From assembly GCF_003363155.1 (NCBI RefSeq), contig NZ_QRBE01000007.1, positions 173,423 through 237,422 on the forward strand: a stretch of 64,000 bases of DNA. Reading direction: 5' to 3'. This document shows, piece after piece, positions 53,381 to 61,653 of this stretch (positions are counted from its first letter, which is position 1; the number at the start of each line of letters is the position of its first letter). The translations under genes and the position numbers were made by a program. The stretch is from Dyella monticola (lineage in GTDB: Bacteria; Pseudomonadota; Gammaproteobacteria; Xanthomonadales; Rhodanobacteraceae). Below the pieces are notes generated by a model. It saw only the letters and a list, made by a program, of their open reading frames with translations, was not told where the DNA came from and made no database searches.

Positions 53381-56300
53381 GGTGCTGTCAGTTCCATTGG
53401 CAGCGGTAGGGTAGATGGCCCGGCGTTGTTGCGCGCAACGCTCGAAGGTTCCTGGGAAATGAAAATACGCTCGGGCAATTTGAAGCCGCGTAGCTTCAAT
53501 AGATCGAGCGGCCCATCACCGACGTGCGTGCGTAGCACATAGCGCAGCGGCTCGGCGTCCGGCTGCACCCAGGTGAGTTCATAGCGTGTGCTATCGAGCG
53601 GCTTCACCTTGGCCTTGGCAAGCAGGCGCAGGAACGCCCAATCGCCCGTCTCATCGAATGCTTGCCGCACGCCCGCATCCAGCGTTTGCCACGTTAGTGC
53701 TGTGTGGCCATTCAGCCCATCACCGGGCCAGGCGATGGGCGACCAAGTTTCCTGCTGGTTGAAATACACGACCTGTTGCTTGTCGACGGTAAGCTGCGAG
53801 CGCGTTACGTTTGGAGTGGGTTGCGGCATGACTTCGAAGTGGTAGCCGGCGTCACCTTGCGCATACAGACGTGCGCCAAGCACCGACATCTGCTGCATCG
53901 CCGCCAGGAACGTCGGGTCGAACGCCAGCGTTTGCGGGGCAAGCCCATTGGGTACCCATTGATCACCTTGTTGCGTGAGTACGCCTGCCAGCTCCACGGT
54001 AAGGAAGCGCGCGATCAATCCTGTCGAAGGTTTGACGTACCGGCCCAATTCCGCGAAGGACGCATCGGCGTTCGTGTCGTAAAATGGATAGCGCCCATCG
54101 AAAGCGCTGTTGAACGGCATCGCCAAGCTGGCGCGCCACAGCTCGTTCAAGCTGGCGGCGGCCGGTTGCAGAATCGTTTGCCATGCGCCATCGAGCGGCC
54201 GCGCAAACAAGGCGTCGCCAAAACCCGACCATGCCGAACCGAGGCTCGCGGCGGTCAGGGCTGCTTGCTCGCGCACCTGGGCAAGGTCCGACAGTTTGCC
54301 TTGAAAGACGGCCTGCGCGAGGGCACGCGCCATGGTCTGCGCATCGGGGCTGTTGCCGATCTGCTGCAGTTTCAGACGCATGGTGGTGGCGGACGTCAGG
54401 TAACTTTGCAGGCTCACGCCATTCAAGCTGGCGGTGTTGTCGGTGCTATTCGCATCATGTGCTGTGGCGCCGCCGCTGTCGCCCATCAAGGCGAGCAGCG
54501 GGCCGAAGGCAGCGTCGAGCGGATTCGCGAAGGAGCTAGCGAGTTCCTCATCCTTGCGGCCGATCAGGCTTTGCGCGCGGTGTACCAGTTCATCGCCAAT
54601 AGCTTTCGTCCGGCGGCCGGCTTGCGCCTGGCTTTGCACCGACTTCATCAAGGCGATGAGCGGCGAGGTTTGCGCATCGGTCAGGCGTGTGAGCTGATCG
54701 ATAGCGGCGTTGAGATTGGGCGCCGGTTGCCACTGAATGCTATTGAGCATGTGCTGCCATGCCGCGGCGTATTCGGCGAAGTAGCGCGCGGTAAGGCGTC
54801 GTTTGATATCGTCGACGCGTGACGGATCACTTTCTGGAACGGCGACTGCATTGCCGTCGGTGAGCACCCAATCGCTTTGCACATGCCGCTCGCTCGCAGC
54901 CTTGTCGATGGCCTCGGCGATCATGCCGTCCCACGCGGCGCGCGTGTAGTGGCCCGGTACACTCGCCGCGGTAGAGAACAAGTCTTGCGCATCGGTGCCG
55001 TTTAACAACACCGGCAGCGAGACGTCGGCATATTTACCGTGTACACCGTCCATGACCGCGCGATAAAGCGTGTCATCGGCATTCGCCAGGCCAATCTGAT
55101 TGATCAACGTACCGCGCGCCGTGGTGATCAATGCCACCGAGGGCGTTATGCGCCAATCGGGGTGTGTGGCCAGATGGTTCGCAAAGAAGACAGCCAGGCG
55201 CTGCGAAGTATCTTGCCATTCGCCTGGCGGCATGGATGTGACCATCGGAAACGCGTCGGTCATATGCGTCGCCAGAAACGGTGCGTCCACGCGCTGTGGG
55301 TCTGCCAGCATCAGATAGGTTTTGAGCTGATCGTACCCATGTCGTTGCGCGTCGTGGCTTTGCAGAGCATCGGCGCGCATTTGTCCGAGGTTTTTGAGCG
55401 AGGCTTCCAGGGCGAGCCGCGCAGGTGTCGTCAACAGGGAACGCGCGGCCGGGGCATAACGTTGCCACAGAATGTCGAGCGTGACGCCATCGTGGTTGAG
55501 GCCAAAGCGCGTGAACAGCGGTGTGTGGTGCCGCGCGCGTTCTTCGTAAAGGCTGATGCGCTGCTGCAGGGCTAGCAAGGCGCGGATGCGTGCGGCATCG
55601 TGGCCGGTATCCAACGCCTGCACCGCCACCTGTGACTGACGCAGCGCGTTCGCATTGGTCCACCCCGAGATCAGCATGCCGCACGTCCAAAGACCGATCA
55701 GCGCCAGGATCATCGTCGAGACGACTGTGATGGGATGAAAGCCCACACGGCGGCCACGGTCGCGCCGTGCGAGGGCACCAAGATGCGGCCAGATCGGTAG
55801 CTGTTGGAGCGGTTGACGTTCACCTTTTTTCGGTTGACCTGGCGCAAAGAACGCGCCGCGCAAGAGCAGGCGGCGTGCCGCGAGCGCGGCCAACCAGTTC
55901 GCTAGCGGTGCGCTTCGTACATCAAGGAGCCGGGAGATGGCAGCGGTATAGCCGATGTCGTCTGGATGGTCCGCAATGTCCCATACGCCTTGCTCGGCCA
56001 ACTGATTGCGAAGTGCCCACAGATCCGCCTGCGCGACCTCCGCGTCCCCCACATGCGCCCACTCGCACCCCACCACCGGCGATTGATCGTGATGGACACC
56101 CCCGACGTGCAGTACGTAGATTGGCGCGGACCAATGCAAGGTGCTGGCGATACGTTGCAGTGTTGCACTGAAAGCGGGCGCATCGCGCGAAGCGTCCCGC
56201 GCTGATCCCACAGCACCGACCGGAACCACCAGCACCACGCCATCCACCGGTCGCCGACGGCGCAACCTCGCCAGTTGCTGCAACCAGCTCGCATCGGGGG

Positions 56301-56778
56301 GCTCTTCGATTGGGCGGGGTTCGCGCAGCACGACGACGTCGTCGGTAATGAGGTATCCGTTTTCGGCGAGAGACGGCAGTAGCGAAGTGATGGTTGTGTC
56401 CTCGCCCGTCAGCAGCAACCAGGGCTGGCGATAGCGCCAACGGCGACCGTGCCGAACCTTCAAGGCCGTAGCCAGTTCGTTGTGCCCCTGCCGCGCGATA
56501 GCCATACGGGTGGATGTTGTCGATGCACCGATTCGTGCCGCTGCATCGCGGGTGTGGCGATCGCTGTCGCGGTGAGAGGCATAGCGCGCGGCCCGACGCC
56601 ATGCTGCCGTCACTGGGCCGCGACACGATAGGGTGATCGTGCCGATCAGCAGCACGACAAGTACGCGCACGGCGCGAGAAACGTGCAGTGCGGTGCCTTG
56701 ATACCATGCAGCGATGGCTAAGCTCGCCGTTATGCTAAGTACGACGATCCAATATCCTGAAAGCCTTCGAGTGCTCAT
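53377..56778 (-). CDS. tssM: T6SS inner-membrane protein TssM (IcmF)
   Basis: A 1133-residue protein from the ATG at 56778. N-terminal membrane helices (~8-45), a cytoplasmic NTPase-like domain (~110-330), a third helix near 350-375 and a long periplasmic part ending in beta-rich regions (LPLPMELTAP). The Walker A position reads PWLLLTGEDTTITSLLPSL and lacks the G-x-x-x-x-GK[ST] core, so ATP binding is probably lost. It has the IcmF periplasmic stretch (SLLTTPARLALEASLKNLG; ADALQSHDAQRHGYDQLKTYLML). TssM with TssJ and TssL spans the envelope; tssL is not in the window. Starts 11 bp after the preceding stop. Confidence 0.9.
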   Translation of the reverse strand: MSTRRLSGYWIVVLSITASLAIAAWYQGTALHVSRAVRVLVVLLIGTITLSCRGPVTAAWRRAARYASHRDSDRHTRDAAARIGASTTSTRMAIARQGHNELATALKVRHGRRWRYRQPWLLLTGEDTTITSLLPSLAENGYLITDDVVVLREPRPIEEPPDASWLQQLARLRRRRPVDGVVLVVPVGAVGSARDASRDAPAFSATLQRIASTLHWSAPIYVLHVGGVHHDQSPVVGCEWAHVGDAEVAQADLWALRNQLAEQGVWDIADHPDDIGYTAAISRLLDVRSAPLANWLAALAARRLLLRGAFFAPGQPKKGERQPLQQLPIWPHLGALARRDRGRRVGFHPITVVSTMILALIGLWTCGMLISGWTNANALRQSQVAVQALDTGHDAARIRALLALQQRISLYEERARHHTPLFTRFGLNHDGVTLDILWQRYAPAARSLLTTPARLALEASLKNLGQMRADALQSHDAQRHGYDQLKTYLMLADPQRVDAPFLATHMTDAFPMVTSMPPGEWQDTSQRLAVFFANHLATHPDWRITPSVALITTARGTLINQIGLANADDTLYRAVMDGVHGKYADVSLPVLLNGTDAQDLFSTAASVPGHYTRAAWDGMIAEAIDKAASERHVQSDWVLTDGNAVAVPESDPSRVDDIKRRLTARYFAEYAAAWQHMLNSIQWQPAPNLNAAIDQLTRLTDAQTSPLIALMKSVQSQAQAGRRTKAIGDELVHRAQSLIGRKDEELASSFANPLDAAFGPLLALMGDSGGATAHDANSTDNTASLNGVSLQSYLTSATTMRLKLQQIGNSPDAQTMARALAQAVFQGKLSDLAQVREQAALTAASLGSAWSGFGDALFARPLDGAWQTILQPAAASLNELWRASLAMPFNSAFDGRYPFYDTNADASFAELGRYVKPSTGLIARFLTVELAGVLTQQGDQWVPNGLAPQTLAFDPTFLAAMQQMSVLGARLYAQGDAGYHFEVMPQPTPNVTRSQLTVDKQQVVYFNQQETWSPIAWPGDGLNGHTALTWQTLDAGVRQAFDETGDWAFLRLLAKAKVKPLDSTRYELTWVQPDAEPLRYVLRTHVGDGPLDLLKLRGFKLPERIFISQEPSSVARNNAGPSTLPLPMELTAP

Positions 56779-56789
56779 CCGTGTGGCCT

Positions 56790-58010
56790 TTATTCCTGTG
56801 ATGCAGCGGCGGGCTGAACGACGGCCGCACAAAGTGTGTTCTGCCTACTTGCTACAAGTTGCGGCGTTTGAGTATGCGATGCGTGCTCGACGGCGAGCGC
56901 GAGGGCCAGCCACGCGGAAGCGACGCCGGCCTGACCCATGGCCACGTCGATATCGTGTGTGCCGCCGAGCGTTTCGGCAGGCGAAACGGCAAGCGACATA
57001 TCGGAGGATGCTTGCGTCAGTGCCGATCGCTTCGCCTCTCCCAGTCCCGCGTGCCAAAGACTTTCGACCTTCGTTGCATCCGTGTTGCCCCACAGCAGCG
57101 CTTGTGAAAGCGTCTCGTGCGTGCTGTTCCTGGTGTCTTCGACTGGGCGATGGAGCAGCGCTTGCGGGGTAAGTCCCTCGCGCGCCGTGAAAGGTGCCCA
57201 CCCTAACAACAAAGCGACGGCCGCCTCGGCGCTGTCGGCCTCGGCCTTTTCGTGCAATTGCACGGCGACGAACAGCACGAAGCGTTCAAGTTGAGGTCCG
57301 CCGCGGATGTCCAGCCATGCGTCAAGCTCCATGATGCCGCGTTCCGAAGTAAGCAGTGTTGTTTCGGCACAGTGGCATTCTGTTGCGCGCCAGCTCTGCT
57401 GCCAGCGCTTGAGAACGTCATCGTGCGGCGCCGTGGCGGGTAATTGCAGGTAGACACTAAGCGGTGCGCCGCGGGGAAGCCCGGCGAGCGAGACCGCGAG
57501 TGAACGTAGCAATATGGCGAAGCAGGATTGAAAACGATCTTCCTGGGTGAGCCCATCCATATCCAGCGTCGTGTGCCGCACCGATGTGCCGCCTGATATC
57601 GGCTCGCGAGATTCGAGCTGGCTTTGACCTGCAGCGATTTTTGCCGCGACACCGCCGTAGCCCATGGCGCACAGATAGCGCGCATCCAATACGGCCAGCG
57701 GTTCCTGCGCAAAGTGCAGCGCGTTGGCGCGGTCCGCCGCCAGCGCTTCATCTTCGGCGTGAAGGCGTGCCTCCTCCTGTTCGTGATAAAGCCAGCGCAA
57801 GCCGAAGAGCAGGCACCACGCGAGCGCCGGAAACACAAGCAGGCGCAACCAGAACCAGGTTGTATGCGTGGATTCGCCCTCGGGCCACATCAGCAAGGTA
57901 GATGCGGCACCCGCCAGCATGACGACGACGAACAAGGCGGCCCAGGCAATCGGCCTGGGCAGTGCGGGAGGTGTGGTGTCCCACTGCGCGGTGGGCAGTT
58001 CTACAGGCAT
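56790..58010 (-). CDS. T6SS-associated membrane protein of unknown function
   Basis: A 406-residue protein with two N-terminal membrane helices (IAWAALFVVVMLAGAASTLLMW and FWLRLLVFPALAWCLLFGLRW, residues ~21-70) and a large cytoplasmic part that matches no motif I know. It contains a run of mixed alpha/beta sequence with GGTHDIDVAMGQAG-like segments near the end. It is between PAAR and tssM, with gaps of 10 and 11 bp, so it belongs to the operon. Proteins like this occur in T6SS loci of Burkholderia and Xanthomonadales and may assist TssM or effector handling; unproven. Confidence 0.6.
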   Translation of the reverse strand: MPVELPTAQWDTTPPALPRPIAWAALFVVVMLAGAASTLLMWPEGESTHTTWFWLRLLVFPALAWCLLFGLRWLYHEQEEARLHAEDEALAADRANALHFAQEPLAVLDARYLCAMGYGGVAAKIAAGQSQLESREPISGGTSVRHTTLDMDGLTQEDRFQSCFAILLRSLAVSLAGLPRGAPLSVYLQLPATAPHDDVLKRWQQSWRATECHCAETTLLTSERGIMELDAWLDIRGGPQLERFVLFVAVQLHEKAEADSAEAAVALLLGWAPFTAREGLTPQALLHRPVEDTRNSTHETLSQALLWGNTDATKVESLWHAGLGEAKRSALTQASSDMSLAVSPAETLGGTHDIDVAMGQAGVASAWLALALAVEHASHTQTPQLVASRQNTLCAAVVQPAAASQE

Positions 58011-58020
58011 GGCTCGACGA

Positions 58021-58272
58021 TCAGCGCAGGCTGGAAATCAACCGGCAACCGCACGTTGCGCGATGCCCTTCGCGGGCCACGGGAATGCCGTCGTCGCAGG
58101 TCGTGGGGTCGCCCTCGATAATGCGGTTGAGGCGAACCTCCGGATGCTTCGGGCACCCTACGCTGTCGCCCTTGCGCGCAACGAAACGCCCGCGAATGCG
58201 CATTTTGTTCGAGGCGCTGGTGACCTTGCCGCCGTGATCGGTACTGTCACCGAGCCGGATGAAGTTGCTCAT
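58021..58272 (-). CDS. Minimal PAAR-repeat spike-tip protein
   Basis: An 83-residue protein from the ATG at 58272; GCAAGGAGC lies about 11 nt upstream. The opening FIRLGDSTDHGGKVTSAS and the central RFVARKGDSVGCPKHPEV are the PAAR-like strands; the Cys and His residues (GCPKH, TTCDDG, EGHRATCGC) supply the zinc site at the cone tip. PAAR sharpens the VgrG spike and can carry effectors. It is a free-standing PAAR without a toxin extension. It is the last effector-module gene before the machinery genes. Confidence 0.88.
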   Translation of the reverse strand: MSNFIRLGDSTDHGGKVTSASNKMRIRGRFVARKGDSVGCPKHPEVRLNRIIEGDPTTCDDGIPVAREGHRATCGCRLISSLR

Positions 58273-58297
58273 GGGATGGGTGCTCCTTGCTAAAGTG

Positions 58298-60049
58298 CTA
58301 TGCCAGTTCCACCGCCGGACCTGACACGGCGCCGGCGTTGGAGGGTGTGACCTCGGTTGACGCCACCTTGGTGACATCGCGGTCGTTCTGGAAAACGCTT
58401 CGATAACGCAGGTAACCGCCTGTCATCCGATGGGGTTCCAACCCGCATTTGGGGATGTCGCGAAATCCGGCACGCGAGTCGTGGACGTAGTTGTCCATAA
58501 ACTGGCGAACTTCCTCAGGTAGGCTTGCATCAGTATCGACGGCCGCCAGCAACTCACGGGTGGTCGCGTCAACCGGTTGGAGGGGATCGTCCACCAACAG
58601 CCGGCTAAATTGCATCGCGACCGCGTGGTCAAGAACATCATCGGTACCGCCGTCTGTTGCGCGTAGACGGTCACGGAGTGCTGCGGTCTGTTTTGCAAAA
58701 TCGTCTTGTGCGTTACGCAGGTCATCCTTGTCCTTTGCGCCGGCGCGTTGATAGAAGCCGCGGGTGTCGAGCGCCTGCCCGCGTTGAAGCAGACCGCCAC
58801 GCCACTGCAAATACTGATGCGTGTGCTGGCGGATGAAATCGCTGGCTGCGGCCGTACTGGACGCCGCGCCGATGCCGCAGGTCGACCAGAAAGCGTTATA
58901 GGCTTTGACCAGGTCTGGAGGCGTAAAGAAGTCCGCCTTTAATTTTGTTTGAAGGTCAATGTCTTCGCGAGATAGAACTGGGACTCCCGCCTTGAACGCC
59001 TCGTAATGCATGTCGTTAAGCGGAATCTGCGATAACTGCGACAGCTTGCCCTGCTCGGTGGGTAGATACCCTCCGCCGACATCCGAATGCATGCCGGGGT
59101 AGGCCATCTGCCGCACATTCGCTGCCGTCTCCAGGGGAAAGCAGGCGCGCTGCTCGTGCAATGCGAAAAAGTGTACGCATTGCTCCACGCTGGAGGGGAT
59201 GTGCATGGTGCCGTCCGCCCAGGCCATATGGCCATTGATGCCGGGAATCATGTCCGGGATGCCCACGGACGCGACCGTGTCGAACAGCCCCATGAAATAG
59301 ATGCGCAACGGCACACCCGCCAGCGCATAACCGCCATCCTGCTGCTGTAAAAGCTCGCTCAGCCAATGGGTGAACGTTCTCGCCTCGGCCGCGCCACGCG
59401 AAAACCCAAACACGGCCACATTGATCTGCGTGATGTGGCGCTGACTTTTTTGCACGACCGCGGCGAGCTTTTCTTCCCACGTATGCAACACCCTGCGGCG
59501 ATAGCTGTTCTCGAAGGTGAGGGCGCCTACCGATGAGCTCATGTTGTTGACGATGATTTTGGCTTGGTCGTCACTGAACAGTAACGCCCCGTCGGTGATG
59601 TATGCATGGACAGCGTTATAGACGCGCGTAATGCCCCAGTTGATGCGATCGGCCCCCATGTAGCCGCCGATGCCACCTAACGTTCGCTGGCCGTAGGCGA
59701 TAGCGCCGCCATCATGGTCGCCAATTTTTTCGAAAGGAGTACCTGCGCCGGGAATGTAATAGGAAAAGAAACCATTCTCGGGCTCATCAAACCGTGCGTT
59801 GAACAGTCGAGCAATATTGCTGTGTTTGCCCAAATCCTGTTGTTTGCCCGAGGTGCCGGGCTCCTGCCAATCCATGTTATTGCCAGTGCCGTCAAAGAAG
59901 ACGGTGGCGTAAACCTGACCTTGGCATTGGGCGGATTCTTTGCTGCGGATGCATGTGAGGGCACGCTGCCTCTGCATCATTTCGAGCGGCGTCAGTTTGC
60001 GATAGCCGTCGACAGGCATGGGGTCGGGAATGGTCAATGTGTAAGGCAT
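58298..60049 (-). CDS. tle1: Tle1-type (DUF2235) T6SS lipase/phospholipase effector
   Basis: A 583-residue protein from the ATG at 60049, which has TGGAG 9 nt upstream; a GTG overlapping the previous stop (60085) would add 12 residues. The DUF2235 domain opens with ATVFFDGTGNNMDW (residues ~48-61). The catalytic triad follows GFSRG (Ser217), GLFDTVASVG (Asp257) and PGMHSDVGGGY (His321). It matches Tle1 effectors, which cut phospholipids in target bacteria. The first ~18 residues (MPYTLTIPDPMP-DG-RK) are shared with three of the four upstream DUF3304 genes. No N-terminal secretion signal is needed: delivery would be through VgrG, with the DUF4123 protein as loader. Confidence 0.9.
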   Translation of the reverse strand: MPYTLTIPDPMPVDGYRKLTPLEMMQRQRALTCIRSKESAQCQGQVYATVFFDGTGNNMDWQEPGTSGKQQDLGKHSNIARLFNARFDEPENGFFSYYIPGAGTPFEKIGDHDGGAIAYGQRTLGGIGGYMGADRINWGITRVYNAVHAYITDGALLFSDDQAKIIVNNMSSSVGALTFENSYRRRVLHTWEEKLAAVVQKSQRHITQINVAVFGFSRGAAEARTFTHWLSELLQQQDGGYALAGVPLRIYFMGLFDTVASVGIPDMIPGINGHMAWADGTMHIPSSVEQCVHFFALHEQRACFPLETAANVRQMAYPGMHSDVGGGYLPTEQGKLSQLSQIPLNDMHYEAFKAGVPVLSREDIDLQTKLKADFFTPPDLVKAYNAFWSTCGIGAASSTAAASDFIRQHTHQYLQWRGGLLQRGQALDTRGFYQRAGAKDKDDLRNAQDDFAKQTAALRDRLRATDGGTDDVLDHAVAMQFSRLLVDDPLQPVDATTRELLAAVDTDASLPEEVRQFMDNYVHDSRAGFRDIPKCGLEPHRMTGGYLRYRSVFQNDRDVTKVASTEVTPSNAGAVSGPAVELA

Positions 60050-60085
60050 GGTGCTAGCTCCATTAGCGATGGATCGAATCGTCAC
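59995..60085 (-). repeat. Effector leader and start region shared with the immunity array
   Basis: The first ~60 bp of tle1 plus ~36 bp upstream match the corresponding stretches of the lipoprotein genes at 60082, 60606 and 61130. At protein level the effector opens MPYTLTIPDPMPVDGYRK and the lipoproteins MPYTLTIPDPMPADGHRK (or close). The homology ends right after, so an effector and lipoproteins share only this front. Confidence 0.85.
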
Positions 60086-60573
60086 ATCCTGGCTTGGTCG
60101 CCCTTCAGCGGGTAATTGGGGTGTTGCAATAAGTACATGGTGACGAACACCTTGATATCGCCGTTGCGCAGGAAGTGAACAGCAAATACGCCGCCGTCTT
60201 CAGGGGTGTAAGGAGGGACCGCGACGATTCGCTCTTGCGGATGCTTGCCGGCTTCGTCCGTCCAGCTCACTGTAACGGTCATGTTGGGTGTGTATTTTCT
60301 AGGAATGGCAACGCAACAGACAAAACCTCCGCCACCTTTGTGGTGCATGAGTAATGCGCCACCTCGATCATTGACATAGAACGAGCCAATATCGCGATCA
60401 GTGTGGTTATAGCCCACGACATCCAGCCCCATGGTGTCGTCGTCGGCTTGGCAGCCCGATAAAGAAAAAATCGTGAGGAGCACGACGAGAAGCAGAGCAA
60501 ACCTTCGCCGCGGCGAATATTTGCGATGGCCATCGGCAGGCATAGGGTCGGGAATGGTCAATGTATAAGGCAT
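60082..60573 (-). CDS. DUF3304 lipoprotein, type B, copy 2 (probable Tle1 immunity)
   Basis: A 163-residue protein from the ATG at 60573 with the same TGGAG-containing start region as tle1. An N-terminal leader of ~28 residues (MPYTLTIPDPMP..., shared with tle1) precedes the hydrophobic run FALLLVVLLTIFSLSGC, whose SLSGC is a lipobox. The DUF3304 body follows: MGLDVVGYNHTDRDIGSFYV, a GGGGFVCC motif, YTPNMTVTVSWTDEAGKHPQERI. DUF3304 proteins next to Tle1 are proposed periplasmic immunity proteins. It is the last of four tandem copies and the nearest to tle1. It is nearly identical to 61130-61621. Confidence 0.8.
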   Translation of the reverse strand: MPYTLTIPDPMPADGHRKYSPRRRFALLLVVLLTIFSLSGCQADDDTMGLDVVGYNHTDRDIGSFYVNDRGGALLMHHKGGGGFVCCVAIPRKYTPNMTVTVSWTDEAGKHPQERIVAVPPYTPEDGGVFAVHFLRNGDIKVFVTMYLLQHPNYPLKGDQARM

Positions 60574-60605
60574 TGTGCTAGCTCCATTAGCGATGAAACA
60601 AATCG

Positions 60606-61097
60606 TCACAGCTTGGCTTCATCGCCCCTTAGGGGGTAATGGGGATTTTCCAGATAGTGCATCGTCACAAACACCTTGATATCGCCATTGCGCAGGAAGT
60701 GAATGGCAAAATGGCCGCCGTCTTCGGGGGTGTAAGGAGGAATCGCGACGATTCGCTCCTGTGTTTTCCCAATTTCGAGCCCACCCCAGGTCACCTTGAC
60801 GGTCATGCCTGGCTTATAGGTGCGGGGAATGGAAATGCAGCAAACAAAACCGCCGCCACCTTCATGTTTTCCAACATACCCACCACCACCATTGCCGACA
60901 GAGAACCAGCCAATATCGCGATCAGTGTGGTTATAGCCCACGACATCGAGCCCCATGGTGTCGTCATCGGCCTGGCAGCCTGATAAGGGAAAAACGGCAA
61001 GGATTGCGATGAGAAGCAAAGCAAGTCTTCGCCACGGCGACCATTTGCGATGGCCATCGGCAGGTATGAGATCGGGAATGGTCAATGTATTAGGCAT
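60606..61097 (-). CDS. DUF3304 lipoprotein, type A, copy 2 (chimeric; probable Tle1 immunity)
   Basis: A 163-residue protein from the ATG at 61097. The N-terminus (leader and signal, ALLLIAILAVFPLSGC) is of the B/tle1 kind, but the body is type A: GWFSVGNGGGGYVGKHEGGG, IPRTYKPGMTVKVTWGG, MHYLENPHYPL. It thus looks like a B-type front joined to the type A body of copy 61654. The start region also matches that of tle1 (MTIRSIA upstream codons) rather than that of the B copies (MTICFIA). Probable immunity paralog. Confidence 0.78.
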   Translation of the reverse strand: MPNTLTIPDLIPADGHRKWSPWRRLALLLIAILAVFPLSGCQADDDTMGLDVVGYNHTDRDIGWFSVGNGGGGYVGKHEGGGGFVCCISIPRTYKPGMTVKVTWGGLEIGKTQERIVAIPPYTPEDGGHFAIHFLRNGDIKVFVTMHYLENPHYPLRGDEAKL

Positions 61098-61129
61098 CGT
61101 GCTAGCTCCCTTAGCGATGGATCGAATCG

Positions 61130-61621
61130 TCACAGCTTGGCTTCGTCGCCCTTCAGCGGGTAATTGGGGTGCGAAGGTCCAAGCATCGTGACGAATACCT
61201 TGATATCGCCGTTGCGCAGGAAGTGAACGGCGAACAAGCCACCGTCTTCAGGGGTGTAAGGAGGGACCGCGACGATTCGTTCTTGCGGATGCTTGCCGGC
61301 TTCGTCCGTCCACCTCACTGTAACGGTCATGTTGGGTGTGTAAATTCTAGGGATGGCAACGCAACAGACAAAACCGCCGCCACCTTCATGTTGCATGAGT
61401 AAGTCGCCGCCTCGATCGTTGACATAAAACGAACCAATATCGCGATCAGTGTGGTTATAGCCCACGATATCCAGCCCCATGGTGTCGTCATCGGCCTGGC
61501 AGCCCGATAAAGAAAAAATGGTAAGGAACACGACGAGAAGCAGAGCGACCCTTCGCCACAGTGCGCATTTGCGATGGCGATCGTTGGGCATCGGATCGAG
61601 GATGGTCAATGTATAAGGCAT
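61130..61621 (-). CDS. DUF3304 lipoprotein, type B, copy 1 (probable Tle1 immunity)
   Basis: A 163-residue protein from the ATG at 61621, same start region as the other repeats. The leader reads MPYTLTILDPMPNDRHRK, then VALLLVVFLTIFSLSGC with its lipobox. The body is type B: GSFYVNDRGGDLLMQHEGGG, IPRIYTPNMTVTVRWTDEAG, and the C-terminus GPSHPNYPLKGDEAKL. It is very like the copy at 60082-60573, differing mainly in the leader and near the end. Third in the stack by position from tle1. Confidence 0.8.
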   Translation of the reverse strand: MPYTLTILDPMPNDRHRKCALWRRVALLLVVFLTIFSLSGCQADDDTMGLDIVGYNHTDRDIGSFYVNDRGGDLLMQHEGGGGFVCCVAIPRIYTPNMTVTVRWTDEAGKHPQERIVAVPPYTPEDGGLFAVHFLRNGDIKVFVTMLGPSHPNYPLKGDEAKL

Positions 61622-61653
61622 TGTGCTAGCTCCATTAGCGATGAAACAAATCG

